DNA of 64,000 nt from Ganoderma boninense (taxonomy: Eukaryota; Basidiomycota; Agaricomycetes; Polyporales; Polyporaceae). The notes under the pieces are model-generated. The model was not told the origin of the DNA, did no database searches, and saw nothing but the letters and a program-made list of their open reading frames with translations. The translations under genes and the position numbers were made by a program. The DNA lies in the NCBI GenBank assembly GCA_002900995.3, contig CM035306.1, positions 2,762,100-2,826,099 of the forward strand, read 5' to 3'. Every line of letters starts with the position of its first letter. Position 1 is the first letter of the stretch. Shown piece after piece: positions 10,301 to 20,565 of the stretch.

Positions 10301-13277
10301 TTTGCTTTATGCTATCAACAGAACACGGGAAAAGTACAAGGACGACCTGAATTGGGCCGACACGAGGCAAACAGGTGCACTGACAATGCTTGTCAATAGC
10401 ATGATGGCCAGACAGGAGATCCCGCACCAGCAGGTCATGAGCTACCTTGTGGGAGGGGGAGACTCTTACAAAAGCGACAAGTTCAGAATCCTCCACTACG
10501 GGATGTTCGAGAGGCTCGTGTTACGACACTGGAAAACCGACGAAGGAATAGGGGAAAATACTGGGGGGCTGGATGACGAGGTGGAGGCTGCACGCCCACA
10601 GGGCGACCAAGACGGTCCTGGAAATGGCCTTTTCTCGGCTGCCACAAGCTCCGAGATGGTGGAACCTCTTCAGCACGACGACGAGTCCGTGACCCTTGTG
10701 CTCGGCAATGGGTCCATCACCGCGATTAACCAGCAACAAGATTACTTGTACCGGCCTACCCAGGTGCCATTCGCGGAGATGTGCCTCTACGAGTACACAG
10801 GCATGACGGAAAAGATCACCTTGACGGGAGAGAGTCGCCGGGTATCTCGAAGGCAACCCGTTGGAGACGACCATACTGCCAGGGGTAGGCCGGAAGAGCC
10901 CCGAGGTCATTTCACTTCCGATCATTCCCAACACGAAACCCACGTAGTAAGGAGGCGCACTGCGTGGGTTGTACCTGTGTTGTTAGGGGACAGGATACCG
11001 CGCTCAGACCGGGGACATGAAGAGAGGGCCCGGTGGGCACGTACGATCTTGACTTTATTCACCCCGTGGAGGCACCCCCGCGACTTGAGGAGCGAAGACG
11101 AGACCTGGTACGAAGCGTACGAAGCCCGCAGACATTGCATTAGGCAGGAACATATGCGGATCATCCACAACATGAACGTCCTCAGCGAGTGTAAGGACGC
11201 TCGTGACAATGCGAGCGCAGCGCTCAAATCGAAGCAAGGTGCTTCCCGGTTAGCTACAACGAACTTGAACCAAGCACCCCCCGATCCCCCTGACATCCAT
11301 GGCGAGAGCTTAGCGCAGGACGGCTTCGGAGTGGACATCACCCCACCGGTTGCTGAGCTGCAAGACACGGCACCACAAAGCACTCTCATCCGCGAACTGG
11401 ACAAAGAAATAGGGACACGATTCAGGTATGCCATTGACTGGCAGTTCTCAGGAAATGGGACTGTACCTCTACAATCAGAGGATTACGGGGCAACTATGCC
11501 TCTTACAGAAGATCAGAAACGCAGCATCGAGACTGACCGGGCAACCATGCGCAAGCTTAAGAGGAAACGTCGTCCGGATGACACGGAACCTCACAATCTA
11601 CAGGATACAGATAGGAACGTCCGTCCGCGGACTGACCGACCACCTACTCTGGACACGATGCGGCTGGGCGGCGCGGATCCTGCCCACCTACGCCCGAGAG
11701 TCGGTGGCCCGGGGTTCGACCCCGAAGATGTCATCGCACAGATAATCTTAGAGAAAAACCTGCGATCCAATAACGACCAACTGAGAGCTTTTGAGATAGT
11801 CGCGCGCCACGTTGTTGGAGGAGGACCCCAGCTCATGATGTACATAGGAGGAGTGGGTGGAACTGGCAAATCGCACGTGGTGAACTCCATCCTGCGGTTG
11901 TTTCACCTTTTGGGTAAGAGTAAAAGCGTCCTCGTTGCCGCTCCCACAGGAGCTGCAGCTATCCTAATCGGAGGGCACACCATCCACTCCCTCACGTTCC
12001 TCCCAGACAAACGAGGTCGGGATCTACAGGAACTTTGTAAGTTATGGGAAGGCGTAGAGTACTTGATCGTCGACGAGGTGTCCATGATAGGAGCCACCTT
12101 CCTTAGCCAGCTAAACTCCCGGCTCCAGCGTGCGAAAGGTTCGAATGAACAATCGAGTGACATTCCCTTCGGAGGGGTCAACATCATTTTCACAGGTGAC
12201 TTTGGGCAACTACGGCCAGTGCGTGACCCACCACTATACAGCCACGGTCTTGTCCAAAATCCTGGGTTGCAGAACTGCGAGCATAAGACGAGTATCAGCG
12301 CGCTGATGGGCGCATATCTGTGGCGTCTTGTCAACAAGGTCGTGCTCCTGAAGGCCAATCACCGCCAAGCAGGAGACCGGCTGTACGCCGACCTGCTCAG
12401 TAGAATCCGAGAGGGGAGAGCAAACACAGACAATGGAAATACCCCATCGGACGTCGATATCCTCAAAACACGCTACGCGGACCGTGTACAGGCGAACAGT
12501 GTGTTGAGAGGACAATTTTCCACCGCACCCGTTATCGTAGGAAGGAAAAAGCTCCGGGACCTCCTCAATCTCCGACTCATGGGCCACCATGCCAGTAATA
12601 TCAACGCTAGCATTCACGTTTACCATTCACGCGACAAAATTGCGGGGCAGGCTGCCCGTGACGAGGACCGCCCTCACCTGTGGGCCCTTTCCTCAACCGT
12701 GACACACGACAGTCTAGGGAAACTGCCACTCTTTCCTGGCATGAAAGTCATGGTGCAGGAGAACCTTGCGTTCACCAACCACGTAGTGAACGGCACAGAA
12801 GGGACTATCAGAGACATCGTGTATGAAGTCGAGGGGGGGCGGAGATATCCAGTAGTAGCGTATGTCCAAATACCCGGAGCAGGGAAAGTGTGCTCTACGT
12901 CGCCAGACGACATAGTCCCCATCTTCCCTGAATGGACCACGTTTCATTGGACGCACGACACAACAGTTGCCCACAGTAGATCCAGCGTATCGAGGCTTCA
13001 ACTCCCCTTGCTCCCTGCGTATGCCTACACTGACTACAAATCTCAAGGCAGGTCACTGGATACAGCAATCGTGGACCTATCAAGCGCTTCAACCCTGCAA
13101 GGCGCGTACGTCATGCTCTCAAGGGTACGCAGTCTCAACGGGTTGTGTATACTACGCCCATTTAATCCCAGCAAAATCGAGCAGCGACTATCACAGGAAC
13201 TTCGCGAGGAACTGGCGAGGCTCCAACACCTTGACGACATAACAAGAGAAGGGTACCAGTCCATGTACGCACCTTAA
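7356..13277 (+). CDS. Helitron Rep/helicase transposase, uninterrupted
   Basis: One open frame gives about 1,973 aa from the ATG at 7356; the frame is open slightly further upstream. Helitrons are rolling-circle transposons and this is their single key protein. The N-terminal third holds Cys-pair motifs (CGPCGRR, CDTCHRE). The HUH-type Rep nuclease follows: motif 1 FFVTLNPSDVNHP (about residue 682), motif 2 GRGTLHCHM with the HxH metal site (about 775), and motif 3 YYVTDYITKAP with two candidate tyrosines (about 962). The C-terminal third is a Pif1-like SF1 helicase: Walker A GGVGGTGKSH (about 1500), Walker B LIVDEVSM, motif III FTGDFGQLRP, NHRQ motif IV, and AYTDYKSQGRSL / YVMLSRVRS for motifs V-VI. 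All motifs are complete and no stop interrupts the frame, so the element could be autonomous. Element ends (TC and hairpin-CTRR) could not be located. Confidence 0.95.
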   Translation: MPPVCLQPRNVGRVLNAGNAAFAIEWYDASSDELDYGYMFATTLTISDSIEWDSLSLLPGDLILNATLSSLLTIYRLWRANELRELAHAHELSLRSRETSVSLIQMLQDHTCRGRCAPVLVVFRGLNRPRQQAQVERARRAYSLPASPAAHPHTQIASESLRRAIIREWQDAFTTQQFQTAVCGPCGRRVLSRTVLSVAPTEFDLRLLRNDCLPRKVAPTTYNFAAYQEALLNPKGLVDRNALGNVLMCDTCHRELVIKQRMPRLSLANWLYYGHEELPADVKAAFATSTYTEHHLLARARNSRISYRFSELRPTKRRERPGDGVGGHRRDERSRSQLCVKGNVLVMPQNSTTLLRALPPPPELVRDTVCAVYVAMAKPTKENIGKLGPILVRKSRMLCMIKFLIAENTHYACDTEFHGFSQRNLDGLFGAGTEDQDEGIPCGLDIGFIEESVATRTSMTGYTDREPWEMDDYPTQSGLLMENVGYTMGDESPHSYHRMKLTALSHCLAGGRLVRSLGGETFVPDFENPSLLTWLFPHLDPWGIGGFHEPGRDVPITMEEQLTYLLELDDNRFERDPDFAFVYYNILQKKAVCESVRFKVKASEQSRIVHDLLGVERAELEQLIQRFKADSRYDPSTPEETRLLALVNSVGTLLHDVPGTAGYKLKMRNEIRAVVNMRGTPAFFVTLNPSDVNHPLVRLLAGDNINLEQLEGGQELDKWDRMVLVAEHPAACAKFFHEMISKFITIVLRFGRGERGLLGKCTAYYGTVETQGRGTLHCHMLIWLEGHPSPQEMRDMMRESPQYEMDMFAWLESLIKCELLGTDMVVTESNGSTGRPWLATLPGYVDPGTRLGPSISEVPVPLFPMRFASDVNDLVINTNWHQHTDTCWKYLSPKEPRTDANCRMRIDGITRQETCIDEESGSILLRRHHPRIANYNDVIIFLIRANMEIKHIGSGEGAKALIYYVTDYITKAPLPAHAGLAALLYAINRTREKYKDDLNWADTRQTGALTMLVNSMMARQEIPHQQVMSYLVGGGDSYKSDKFRILHYGMFERLVLRHWKTDEGIGENTGGLDDEVEAARPQGDQDGPGNGLFSAATSSEMVEPLQHDDESVTLVLGNGSITAINQQQDYLYRPTQVPFAEMCLYEYTGMTEKITLTGESRRVSRRQPVGDDHTARGRPEEPRGHFTSDHSQHETHVVRRRTAWVVPVLLGDRIPRSDRGHEERARWARTILTLFTPWRHPRDLRSEDETWYEAYEARRHCIRQEHMRIIHNMNVLSECKDARDNASAALKSKQGASRLATTNLNQAPPDPPDIHGESLAQDGFGVDITPPVAELQDTAPQSTLIRELDKEIGTRFRYAIDWQFSGNGTVPLQSEDYGATMPLTEDQKRSIETDRATMRKLKRKRRPDDTEPHNLQDTDRNVRPRTDRPPTLDTMRLGGADPAHLRPRVGGPGFDPEDVIAQIILEKNLRSNNDQLRAFEIVARHVVGGGPQLMMYIGGVGGTGKSHVVNSILRLFHLLGKSKSVLVAAPTGAAAILIGGHTIHSLTFLPDKRGRDLQELCKLWEGVEYLIVDEVSMIGATFLSQLNSRLQRAKGSNEQSSDIPFGGVNIIFTGDFGQLRPVRDPPLYSHGLVQNPGLQNCEHKTSISALMGAYLWRLVNKVVLLKANHRQAGDRLYADLLSRIREGRANTDNGNTPSDVDILKTRYADRVQANSVLRGQFSTAPVIVGRKKLRDLLNLRLMGHHASNINASIHVYHSRDKIAGQAARDEDRPHLWALSSTVTHDSLGKLPLFPGMKVMVQENLAFTNHVVNGTEGTIRDIVYEVEGGRRYPVVAYVQIPGAGKVCSTSPDDIVPIFPEWTTFHWTHDTTVAHSRSSVSRLQLPLLPAYAYTDYKSQGRSLDTAIVDLSSASTLQGAYVMLSRVRSLNGLCILRPFNPSKIEQRLSQELREELARLQHLDDITREGYQSMYAP

Positions 13278-13981
13278 GAGACCCGGCCTGGTAACAGGGA
13301 TGATGTACCAATCAGGAGGTTATCATTGATGCACCTAGCTCCTGAAGGCCTGAAGGCGTGACCGACAGGCATAAGATCAGCTCCCACGTCAACCTGTGAG
13401 TGGCACGTACCAAAGACACTGGAAAGTTACTGGAAGACCATCGACACGCACGGCGCAGCTGCACGCGCGCCTACATCCAAGTCACGAGTATCGCCAACAC
13501 GAGGTTCCCACGCCGACACAAATAGACTGAATCCGTGGGTTTATGGTCCAGACACACCACCGACTAGGGCGGGGCGGTTTGTACCCTGCACAGCGAGTCT
13601 CACCGCGGCGATCTGCAAGGATACCCGGGCTTTCACACGAGCGTCGTTTCATAGGCTCCAGTCATATTGCCTGCCATACGCGCCTTACCGAAGCACGAGG
13701 GTGCGTACATGCCGCATTGCAACGACGTCGCTTCGTACACCGAACACACCCGCCTAGGTGCCGTAAATCGACCTCATACCATCTCCAAATATCATCAACC
13801 AATCGTCTTGAGCGCGATCACCCGCACATCCCGAGGCCAGCCGGTCTGTGGCAGAACAGCACATAACCTACAACCCACCTTATATTCAGACTTCCGTCGC
13901 CAACAACCCCTCCCCCCCACCAACCTACTGGGACAGCCCGTGCGCCCTCCAAGCCAACCCCCGTGCGGAATTCCTCGTACG
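13278..13981. other. Intergenic stretch after the Helitron ORF
   Basis: No gene is recognised. The Helitron 3' end may lie here: CTAG occurs at about 13335, 13564 and 13752, but none has a convincing GC-rich hairpin 10-12 nt before it. The last 100-200 bases should contain the promoter of the next gene. Confidence 0.4.
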
Positions 13982-15139
13982 ATGCAGTCTACTTCGGCGG
14001 TGTCCAGTACCGTCCCCATTCTCCGGTAAGTGGATATCCGATATCTACTGTCCGACGGCTGAACTAAAATGCTACGCAGGATCCACTCGGAGATTGCAGG
14101 CATGGTGGCAGACCGCATGGACCTACCTTCCGTCTGCCGGTGGAGGACGACATGCCGCACCAATTACCACCACTCAACATCTTCCCTGCGCCGTAGCCTC
14201 ACGACGCGTCTCGGCGCGTTTGTCCCCTATCCCCTAGTCTTATTAGACGCAGTCACGAAACACGGTGCAGTTTTCGGGGGTGAAATCGCACTGTCATTCG
14301 TCTTGCGCGCGGAGCCGTACGCCCTCACAGCCCTTGAAATCTTCGCCAGTAACTACCAATACGAGCGACTGTGCGAATCGATCCTGGATAGCCCCGCAAT
14401 CAACGCACGCATTGACAGCCACGCCATTCTCAGCAGTACCATGTTCCATGCGCTCAGGCGCCTCATTGCCCAGACGTTGGTGATACGCCTAACGAACGGG
14501 AAGACGATCTACGTCCACCAGTCATACACATGTTCAGCCGCTGCCCCGATAGCGCGGTCCGTGTGTACCGCCCTCTCCAACTTCGTCACGGAATTCAGCT
14601 TCGGTTGTAGTCATCCCGAGCTCACCTTGGCACGCCGCGCCCTCCTCGCTGACCAGGAGTTGGAACACCTCACCCATTCCGATTCCCAGTGCTTGGACCG
14701 GCTCCTTGCCCACGATTTCTCCCTCGGCGTATCCCCTACCATGTGGCCAGAGTATAGACAGACCATGGACGGCGACACGCTACTCAGCGCGGAGGAGTGT
14801 TGGCGTCACCGCTTCATCTGCCCGAAGCAAGGTCGATACTTTGGCGACCGAGGATCCCTAGTAGGGTTCATCAACCCCCTTGGGAGAGACGAGGCGCGGT
14901 GCATGGATCAAAATGTCGCGCCTTTTGGCCCGATGGTAGTGTGGCGGTTGATGTCCACGTTTGATTGTGATGATGGATGCGAATACCTCGACGACGTGCT
15001 GGAGCAGGGTGTCGTATCCGTCCCCGTCCTTTTCAAGCGAGACCCGTTTGGAGAACTTCGAGATTGCGTCTCGGATCGAAGCTTGCGAACATCGCCCTAC
15101 TACCACAGATTTGGGAAGCCACGTTCGCTGTCGTTCTGA
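13982..15139 (+). CDS. F-box-like / nucleotidyltransferase-like agaricomycete protein
   Basis: Exons 13982-14025 and 14080-15139 with a 54-nt intron (GTAAGT...TACGCAG, branch GGCTGAAC) give 367 aa. The short first exon restores a start (MQSTSAVSS) and an F-box-like PILRIHSEIAGMVADRM segment; without it the ORF would begin mid-helix. Downstream, AVFGGEIALSF resembles the GS-containing start of a nucleotidyltransferase fold found in a large agaricomycete family with an F-box-like N terminus. The later block HPELTLARRALL and the C-x-C/RR..DRG segment near residue 285 also fit that family as I remember it. Its molecular function is not established. The gene may be Helitron cargo or a host gene beside it. 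Confidence 0.65.
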
Positions 15140-15789
15140 TTATATAGTGCTGTAGTTGACGAGTGCGCCCTCCACCCTTCTAACGTCCTGTGGGAATATA
15201 ATATATGCCGTGGTCCTTGCATGGGGCCACGTCTTTGAGCTACACAGTCAAATGGGCCGTTAGGGGATACCGCAACAGCTGGAAGGCAAGAATTAGGTAC
15301 GCCTACAGATGTCAGTGGGGCGTTGAGCGGGTGAACCTCGCGCAAAGGTTTCGAAGCATCCAAAGACCCTTCGTGACCGTCATGAAACACCAGGTCCGAA
15401 GTCCCGTAAAGAATGACCCGCCGAAGTTCATCTCCCAACACCACATTGCACGTTATGCCGCCCTCTGTCAATGGTCCATGAGCCAGAAATGCACGAACAA
15501 ACGAATACAACGCGTGTCGACTCGCGACCTCCCCGCCCGACACACCTTCAGAGGTGACAGGGGTCTCGATCAAGATTTGCCTTATATGGGATACGCCACG
15601 TGTTGATGGCACCGCTAACATGGACTGTCATTACTGAAATACAGACCTTACCACTAAAGTGTCCAGGAATATAGCGGCTCCGAGGCGCGCGACCCATCCT
15701 TCATCTGCTCCGTCGTCCGCCTCTCCACCCTTCCAACCTCCACTCAGTTTTTCTCCCCCGCCTCTCTTTGTATCCTTACCTCTCGTCGC
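15140..15789. other. Intergenic region with eIF1 promoter
   Basis: The last 130 bases are pyrimidine-rich (CTCCACCCTTCC...), typical of a fungal housekeeping promoter and 5' leader directly before the eIF1 start. A 173-codon minus-strand frame with a true ATG at 15621 crosses 15100-15621 and overlaps the end of the preceding gene. I see no domain in it. Confidence 0.5.
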
Positions 15790-16384
15790 ATGAACGTGCA
15801 GAACCTCGCCACCTTCGGTGCGTTCCTCCCCAGCACACGACCCTCTGCCCACTCTCCTTATCGATCGCCCATGTGCTAACCACAGCTACCCCTTGCGACC
15901 GGCACATCACTCAGATCCCTTCGCAGACGAGGGAGACCCTCTTACCAATACACAGGACGTTGGATCCCAGCAGAATTACATCCACATCCGTATCCAGCAG
16001 CGGAACGGTCGTAAGACCCTGACCACCCTCCAGGGCCTCCCCAAAGGTCTGTCGCCGCCACACCCCTAGTCCTGCCATTCCTGCATTCTGATCCGCTCTG
16101 TCTCCCAAAGAGTATGATCTCAAGAAGCTCTTGAAGGCATTCAAGAAGGCAAGTCTCTCCTCGAATCTCGCTTCATGGCCACTTGGCTCCACAAGAAGTC
16201 CACGCCGCTCACCTTTGATCCTCGTTCTACCTCATCGTAGGAATTCGCCTGCAACGGTACCCTCGTTGATGATGAAGAATCTGGCCAGGTCATCCAACTC
16301 CAGGGCGACCAAAGGCTGAAGATCTCCACGTTCCTGGTTGACGAAGGCATCCCCAAGGCCACTATCAAGGTTCACGGTTTCTGA
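15790..16384 (+). CDS. SUI1: Translation initiation factor eIF1 (SUI1)
   Basis: Exons 15790-15817, 15915-16046, 16111-16148 and 16241-16384 give 113 aa, the same length as human eIF1. eIF1 binds the 40S subunit and guards start-codon selection. The SUI1 domain is clear: NYIHIRIQQRNGRKTLTTLQG, then YDLKKLLKAFKK and EFACNGTLV, VIQLQGDQR and the C-terminal KVHGF. Intron 3 starts with GC, not GT (AAG|GCAAGT...CGTAG); only this join gives KK|EF and keeps the frame. It is the first clear host housekeeping gene after the mobile region. Confidence 0.97.
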
Positions 16385-16974
16385 AATCGCCTCACGAACA
16401 TCCTCTTGCGCGTCATCCCATCGAGCCGATCCGAGGCAGGAAGCTGGAGTGTCGGTTTAGTCACGTGATCCTCTTCCACTCTCTTCCTTCTATCCTCATC
16501 GTATCATGTTCCCGATCCTTTCGCGTCTCGCTGATACACCTCGTCTGTCGTATGGTTCCTCGCCCTTGTGTGTACTACCTATTGTCACAATATATCGATC
16601 TCCAAAAATCCATTTCTCGTTAAACAAAGTTTAGAGTGACGAACAGACTGAATCTGGCAGTGCGGAAGCGCTTCTGTTACTGTAAGCTGGGAGACAGCCT
16701 GTTGCCGCGGCGCACTGATATCGATCAACGGTGTTGCAAACCAAATAGACCACGGCTTCATTGCTACATTCTGGCTGCTACGAAGTCAGTTTGGAAACGC
16801 CACTCACATGTGTACGTAGATCATCCCAGAAGGGCGACTTCTTCAGCAACGGAGCGCAGTTCTGATTGTGGGCTAGTATCATGTTTACATGAGAAAACGA
16901 AACACGACTCATCTGTAAGAAAGAGTATGAGATACAGATGGAACCACAGCGCCGGCCGCCCAGAATATCAGAAG
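16385..16974. other. Convergent intergenic region
   Basis: The 3' sides of eIF1 (+) and the SNRNP27-type gene (-) meet here. AT-rich patches suit 3' untranslated ends. Several short ORFs exist but none is credible. Confidence 0.6.
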
Positions 16975-17985
16975 TTACTTGATCTTGTCCAGCGGCCTGG
17001 CGAAGAAATTTGTCAGATTGATGCCTAGGAGACCGGAGCCTGTAAAAAATACGAGCCTGTTGAAACCTCCACGCCTATGAAATGGAAAGGATCTTCGTTG
17101 AGCAACATGATCTTCCCATACAGAAACTGGCGAGAAACGCGCACCGGTTCATGTACTGCCGCCATGTTCGCTGCTTCTTGATGTTCACGTTGCCGTCCTG
17201 ATTACCATCGACGTGCTTGCCCTGGAAGGAGCCGCGTTACGCATTGGCACCGTGGGGCGGGGAGAAAAACATCGAAGCAAGGACGAACTTTGGTGGATCC
17301 AAAACCGCCCATGCCCATCATAGCCATCATGGCAGCGTCGTCATCATTGGTCGCATCCATTTCCTCGCCTTCTTCAGCAACGTCTGCGTCTACAGGGGCT
17401 TCGGAATCCTGTCGAGGCTGGGAGGTTGATGGCTCGGGTTTGTCTAGCATATACTTCGCATTGCGGTTTTGCACACAACAAGATCATGGATGCGCACCTG
17501 TATGTTGCCTATCCCGCACCCCACTCGGCTTAGCCTCGTGCTCTGAAGCACGGTCAGCCTGCCTGCTATCCTTGGCCTTATCATACCGGTCTCTGTTGAC
17601 GTCTCTAGGAGGGGGAAGGGGCTCGCGCTTGCTATCCCGGTCTCGGTCGTGGTCGCGTCTGTCCCGGTCATCTCGTCTTCTGTCGTCCCGACGGTCGTCT
17701 CGTTTGTCGTCGCGCCTGGTATCTCGACGGTCATCTTCCCTATCTCTAGCATAGTAATCCCTGCGGTCCACTATCCAAGCGCCACATATGTTGAATTCAA
17801 TGCATACCATACAAAACAAATAAGAGTGGCTACGCACCTGGTCCACCACGCCTGTCCCGCTCACCCCTGCGAGGGGGGCTGCGAGACCGACTTCTGCGAT
17901 CGCCGCGGTGGCCGCCACGGTCCCTGTCACGTTCATCGCGCTCCCAGCTCCTATCCCTTCTCCTGTAGTCGTGCCGTGAGGACAT
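16975..17985 (-). CDS. U4/U6.U5 tri-snRNP protein, SNRNP27 type
   Basis: Six exons (17838-17985, 17520-17770, 17289-17453, 17145-17221, 17057-17074, 16975-16996) give 226 aa with all phases closing. The N-terminal half is an RS/RD-rich domain (MSSRHDYRRRDRSWER, long DDRR repeats), typical of splicing factors. The conserved C terminus reads GFGSTKGKHVDGNQDG, YMNR, GGFNRPLDKIK, matching SNRNP27, a component of the spliceosomal tri-snRNP that acts near the 5' splice site. Exon 5 is only 18 nt, and the intron after it is GC-AG (AACAG|GCTCGT, branch CTGAC). The exon 2/3 boundary (intron 17454-17519) is the least certain join. Confidence 0.9.
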
Positions 17986-18265
17986 AGTTCAGGAAGCACA
18001 GACGGACGTTGTAGCAGAAGCTATTGAACGCGCCCTGCGTGGCGCGAAGCCCAATGCGTATAGCGTGTTGCACGTGACCTCAGCGCGTGGATCACCGGCG
18101 CCTAGGCCTTCCGCTCGGAGTTCGTTGAAAACCTCCGGTCTACGGCCCTAAATAAGTACTAAGTACTCAGGCTCGACGATGCATGGGGGCTTGAGTCAAT
18201 TCTACGGCCGTACAGGGCTTGGCTACATTACATTACATTCAAGTTCTTTCTGCAAACTCACTGCG

Positions 18266-19914
18266 TCAGTCCACCAAGACCAAAGAGTCGAGCACCGAGA
18301 AACCAGCAGCGACGCCGCCCTCGTTGCTCTCCTTCCCTTTCGTCCTCAGCAGCCACCCAACCTCCTTCTCCTCAACAGGCCTCCCGGGACCAAATAAGGC
18401 GTAGCCAAAGATTCCCAACTCGCTAACCACCTCTGTTTTCACCGCGCCCTCAGTCCCGCTCCCAGCACGCACGAGATAGTTCCCCAGGTCCTGGGTCTCT
18501 ATCAGCTCCATGGCGATCCACGCTTCCCGCTCACTGCTGGGAAGGGTGTCTAGGAACTTAAATATATCCTCCTTGTAAACGTTATTTCCGCCGCCTTCGC
18601 GTTGAGGCTTTAGAACGAGCTTGTGCGCCCTCTCGCGTGCTTTCTGGACGCCATGTTCGCCATTCTCGTCCAAACCCCACATGTCCATCCAGCTAGAGCG
18701 GAGAAGGTTGACATCGAGGTCTTCGCCAAATTTGAACGCAACGTCACCCTGGGTGAGAACCTCTTGGACCTTCTTCCCTCCCGCGAGCTGGAGTTGCACT
18801 GAGGGACACTTGATGGCGACGGAGCTCTCCAAGACATAGCGTGTTTGGTATTGTGCTGGAGTAGGGTAGTCTTTTGGGGTATATCCTGCGCGGAAATAGA
18901 CGGTTGAGATTTCGACGGAGTCGGCACCACGGGGAAGGAGGCCAGACAGCTTGACGCGGAGGATGCGCGAGCCGGATACGACTTGCGCAGAAGTGGCTAG
19001 TTCGTCCAATGTTTGTCGGACGACGCGTATTGAGTGCCTAATAAAGGTTAGAAGGCGGGACGGTTTGTTAGAAAATTAGCGTACTTTTCAAGCAACTCGT
19101 ATTCCAGCCATCTTTGATCGAAGACATTCCGCTCTCCGGCTTGGACCACGAACAATATCCAAGCCCTACACAAATGATTAGGCGGATCAATGCAATACAA
19201 ATAGCAAACTGACGAGGGAGATTCATATGCTTTGTGCGCGGTGGCGAGTCCTTCTGCAAGGCCCGCAATGGTGTCGTTCGGCGGTAGGTTGTGGAGTTTC
19301 AAGAACGGCGAACTGTTGAAATATTCTGTCGAAGCCACCAAATGTCTGTGCAGGTCCGCGATATTCTGTGATAAACTCCCGAAGGAAGACGAGATCGTGT
19401 TGAATTCGACCTGCTTCAGCGAGACGGGGCCGTTCTTCTCAGGCGCATGCAGCAGGTAATCCGACCGAAAGAGACCTAGATGGAGGCGCTATTCTGCATG
19501 CTTGAGCCTGGTTCACGCACAAATAGTCGATTGGCGTACCTGCTGGATGCCCTCGTCGCGCAGCTTCTTCCAGATCTTCCACAGCTCCCCCGTGAACTCG
19601 TCTACCCGGCCTACGCCGACCTCCGCTCCCATAACACGATCAAGGAACTTCTCGTCTAATGCGACGCGTGCGTATAGGACATTGTAGGCGTGCTGCAGTC
19701 GCTTCGCAAGTTCGAACTGCTTGCGGGGGAATGGGGAGGGAAAGAGCGAAAGGGGCGCATGAATAGCTGATGTGGGGGCGGGTGGCTGGACATCGGTGAC
19801 CGGCAGGTAAATCAGTCCATGAGACAGTGCATAGGTTGTCGCGCGCAACGTGAGCTCTTCGCGCTGCTGGTCAGTGATCGTTGGGGGCCACTGCGAGACC
19901 GTAGAGTTAGACAT
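18266..19914 (-). CDS. GSH2: Glutathione synthetase, eukaryotic type
   Basis: Exons 19540-19914, 19214-19488, 19085-19165 and 18266-19037 close in phase to give 500 aa, the usual size. The enzyme joins gamma-glutamylcysteine and glycine with ATP in the second step of glutathione synthesis, in the cytosol. The N-terminal WPPTITD, FRSDYLLH, QVEFNTISSSF and VVQAGERNVFDQR blocks match the eukaryotic GSS family, as does the ATP-grasp glycine-rich signature KPQREGGGNNVYKED near residue 390. Intron 2 uses donor GTCAGT, which gives SPSAWILF across the join. Introns are 47-51 nt, close to the minimum. The ATG at 19914 was taken as start; no upstream in-frame ATG was found. Confidence 0.96.
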
Positions 19915-20565
19915 GGCTAGCAGAAAAAGTCGATGCGGAAGGGCCACGGACGCAGACAAGGGGACAGGTCGAAGACGGTCAGCGATGATTGAGCGATGAC
20001 ATGATTACACACCATTGTACGATCCGCGACCGGCCATTACTGTACCAGCATCCTCGCAAGCTGCTACAAGCCAAGCTATCCCCACTGAGGATATGGAATG
20101 AATTTCTATTTCTTCGGATCCCCGGTAAGTACGGCGTGGACAAGGGCGTGGATTGCAGAGAATGACGTGACGAGCAGAGCGTTTCGCGCGTCTAGCGTTA
20201 CTTCACAAGGGTTCGGCAATCGCAGAACTAGTTCTAGATCTTAAGCTTGCTCGTTGTCCCAGTGTTCCCGACATCGACGAGGGGGGTCATTACTCGAGGA
20301 GCAATTCTATTACATCGTACAAACGCAGTAATACACCGTAGGAAGCTACTTATACAGTCAATCAAAAATTTAAATCACAAATTCGCCAAAAAGACAGCTA
20401 GCTAATGGATGACAGGGGGATGGTAGTACAACAAAGAAAGATAATTAAGTTGAACGGTCGAAATTAGTGTAAAGAATGAACGGGTCTTGAGGTTACATGA
20501 AGTAGGCTTGATGAATCGTAGAAGTTCGTAGGCTGCATTCAGTGAGGAGTAAATAGCTGCAACCA
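19915..20565. other. Intergenic region
   Basis: Promoter side of GSH2 and 3' side of the opsin-related gene. It includes AT-rich low-complexity sequence around 20300-20560. No gene or RNA was recognised. Confidence 0.6.

Noticed and set aside
13335..13756. CTAG sites as Helitron 3' terminus
   Set aside because: None of the three has a stable hairpin 10-12 nt upstream followed by T; not called.
15100..15621. 173-codon minus-strand ORF with an ATG between the F-box-like gene and eIF1
   Set aside because: It overlaps the end of the plus-strand gene, has no recognisable domain and no splice or promoter support; probably a chance frame.
17484..17752. Long frames over the RS/RD-rich part of the SNRNP27-type gene on both strands
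   Set aside because: The codon repeats of the RD-rich exon open several frames; only one joins to the conserved C terminus.
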